Part shown: positions 63,691 to 64,000 of the stretch, piece after piece
How positions within the stretch are numbered: the stretch's first letter is position 1
Layout of the letters: the number at the start of each line of letters is the position of its first letter
Assembly: GCA_018269055.1 (NCBI GenBank)
Contig: JAFDVI010000028.1
Coordinates: 124,001-188,000 of the forward strand
Length of the DNA: 64,000 nucleotides
Source: Acidobacteriota bacterium
GTDB taxonomy: Bacteria; Acidobacteriota; Blastocatellia; RBC074
Direction of reading: 5' to 3'
Program-made: the position numbers and the translations under genes
The notes under the pieces: model-generated
What the model saw: only the letters and a program-made list of their open reading frames with translations
Told to the model about the DNA's origin: nothing
Database searches by the model: none

Positions 63691-64000
63691 ATGCCTACAA
63701 CACGAATTAACGGCATCAATCTGTACTACGAAACGCAAGGCCAGGGTGAGCCGCTGCTGCTGATTTACGGTTTGGCGGGGCGTGGAAACGGCTGGAAGTT
63801 TCAAATTGAAACGTTGTCGCCGCACTTTCAAACCATCACGTTTGACAACCGCGGCGTGGGAGAAACCGACCAACCGGTGGAGGCGTATTCACTGGCGCAA
63901 ATGGCGGATGATGCTGCCGGTTTGTTGGATGCTTTAGGCATTGAATCAGGAAATGTGTTCGGCATTTCGATGGGCGGAATGATTGCCCAGGAGTTTGTGC
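63691..64000 (+). CDS. alpha/beta hydrolase, 3' truncated
   Basis: ATG 63691 begins MPTTRINGINLYYE, followed by LIYGLAGRG (oxyanion region), TFDNRGVGETD and the nucleophile elbow GISMGG. The chain runs off the right edge after about 103 residues. 3-oxoadipate enol-lactonase-like or other esterase; substrate unknown. Confidence 0.9.
   Translation, partial: MPTTRINGINLYYETQGQGEPLLLIYGLAGRGNGWKFQIETLSPHFQTITFDNRGVGETDQPVEAYSLAQMADDAAGLLDALGIESGNVFGISMGGMIAQEFV

Overview
The window reads as a chromosomal segment of an environmental, free-living Acidobacteriota bacterium, probably Blastocatellia or Solibacter-like. Three family-level markers point there: an 810-residue duplicated orphan MacB-type permease of the ADOP family at 8624, a protein ending in the Solibacter-type C-terminal domain (TIGR03437) at 39903, and a PSCyt1/PSD1 cytochrome-domain protein with neighbouring secreted sulfatase and DUF1080 proteins at 2578 and 41424-43538. 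Many short hairpin-forming dispersed repeats lie between genes and even inside one. I saw no rRNA, tRNA, CRISPR array, prophage or insertion sequence.

Layout. 1-11056: an SDR cut by the left edge, a secreted trypsin-like protease, a translationally coupled pair ending in a large PSD1 protein, a YdjC-type deacetylase, a serine hydrolase with a TPR tail and the ADOP permease. 11104-13025: an alkylation-repair pair (Ogt and an Ada-AlkA fusion). 13288-15653: a Rieske/cytochrome b/cytochrome c respiratory module with b6f-type haem spacing and a PPWY Qo motif. 15739-21483: an amidohydrolase, a DoxX-like protein and an efflux-type set of two permeases plus a membrane fusion protein without its own ATPase. 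21725-28524: a compact five-gene leftward operon headed by a Pls-like single-module NRPS (adenylation, carrier, six predicted membrane helices, three beta-helix domains), followed by a coiled-coil protein, a class A beta-lactamase-fold hydrolase, an unknown protein and an alpha/beta hydrolase. This is the best candidate for a little-described system.

29151-36493: a TIM-barrel isomerase, a DUF58 protein, and a rightward set of tagaturonate epimerase (UxaE) with a binding-protein/ATPase/permease sugar ABC transporter, suggesting uronate use. 36494-39835: a FixL/FixJ-like two-component system plus a stand-alone receiver, with near-identical palindromes before the kinase gene and between the two regulator genes, and a strong inverted repeat that could be a small RNA. 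39903-47839: a TIGR03437 protein, then DUF1080, sulfatase, MFS, double GNAT, NAD-epimerase and DHDPS-family genes, apparently for breakdown of a sulfated or acidic sugar.

47908-51705: a complete MacA/ATPase/MacB-type efflux operon. 51799-56549: TrmL with a DUF1648 protein, an acidobacterial-type secreted protein and aconitase. 56860-64000: MgtC/SapB, a phosphotriesterase-family hydrolase, two acyl-CoA ligases, a cupin, a murein-endopeptidase-like protein without a signal peptide coupled to a secreted partner, and an alpha/beta hydrolase cut by the right edge. All family names come from reading motifs and overall pattern in the translated sequence; no database search was run.
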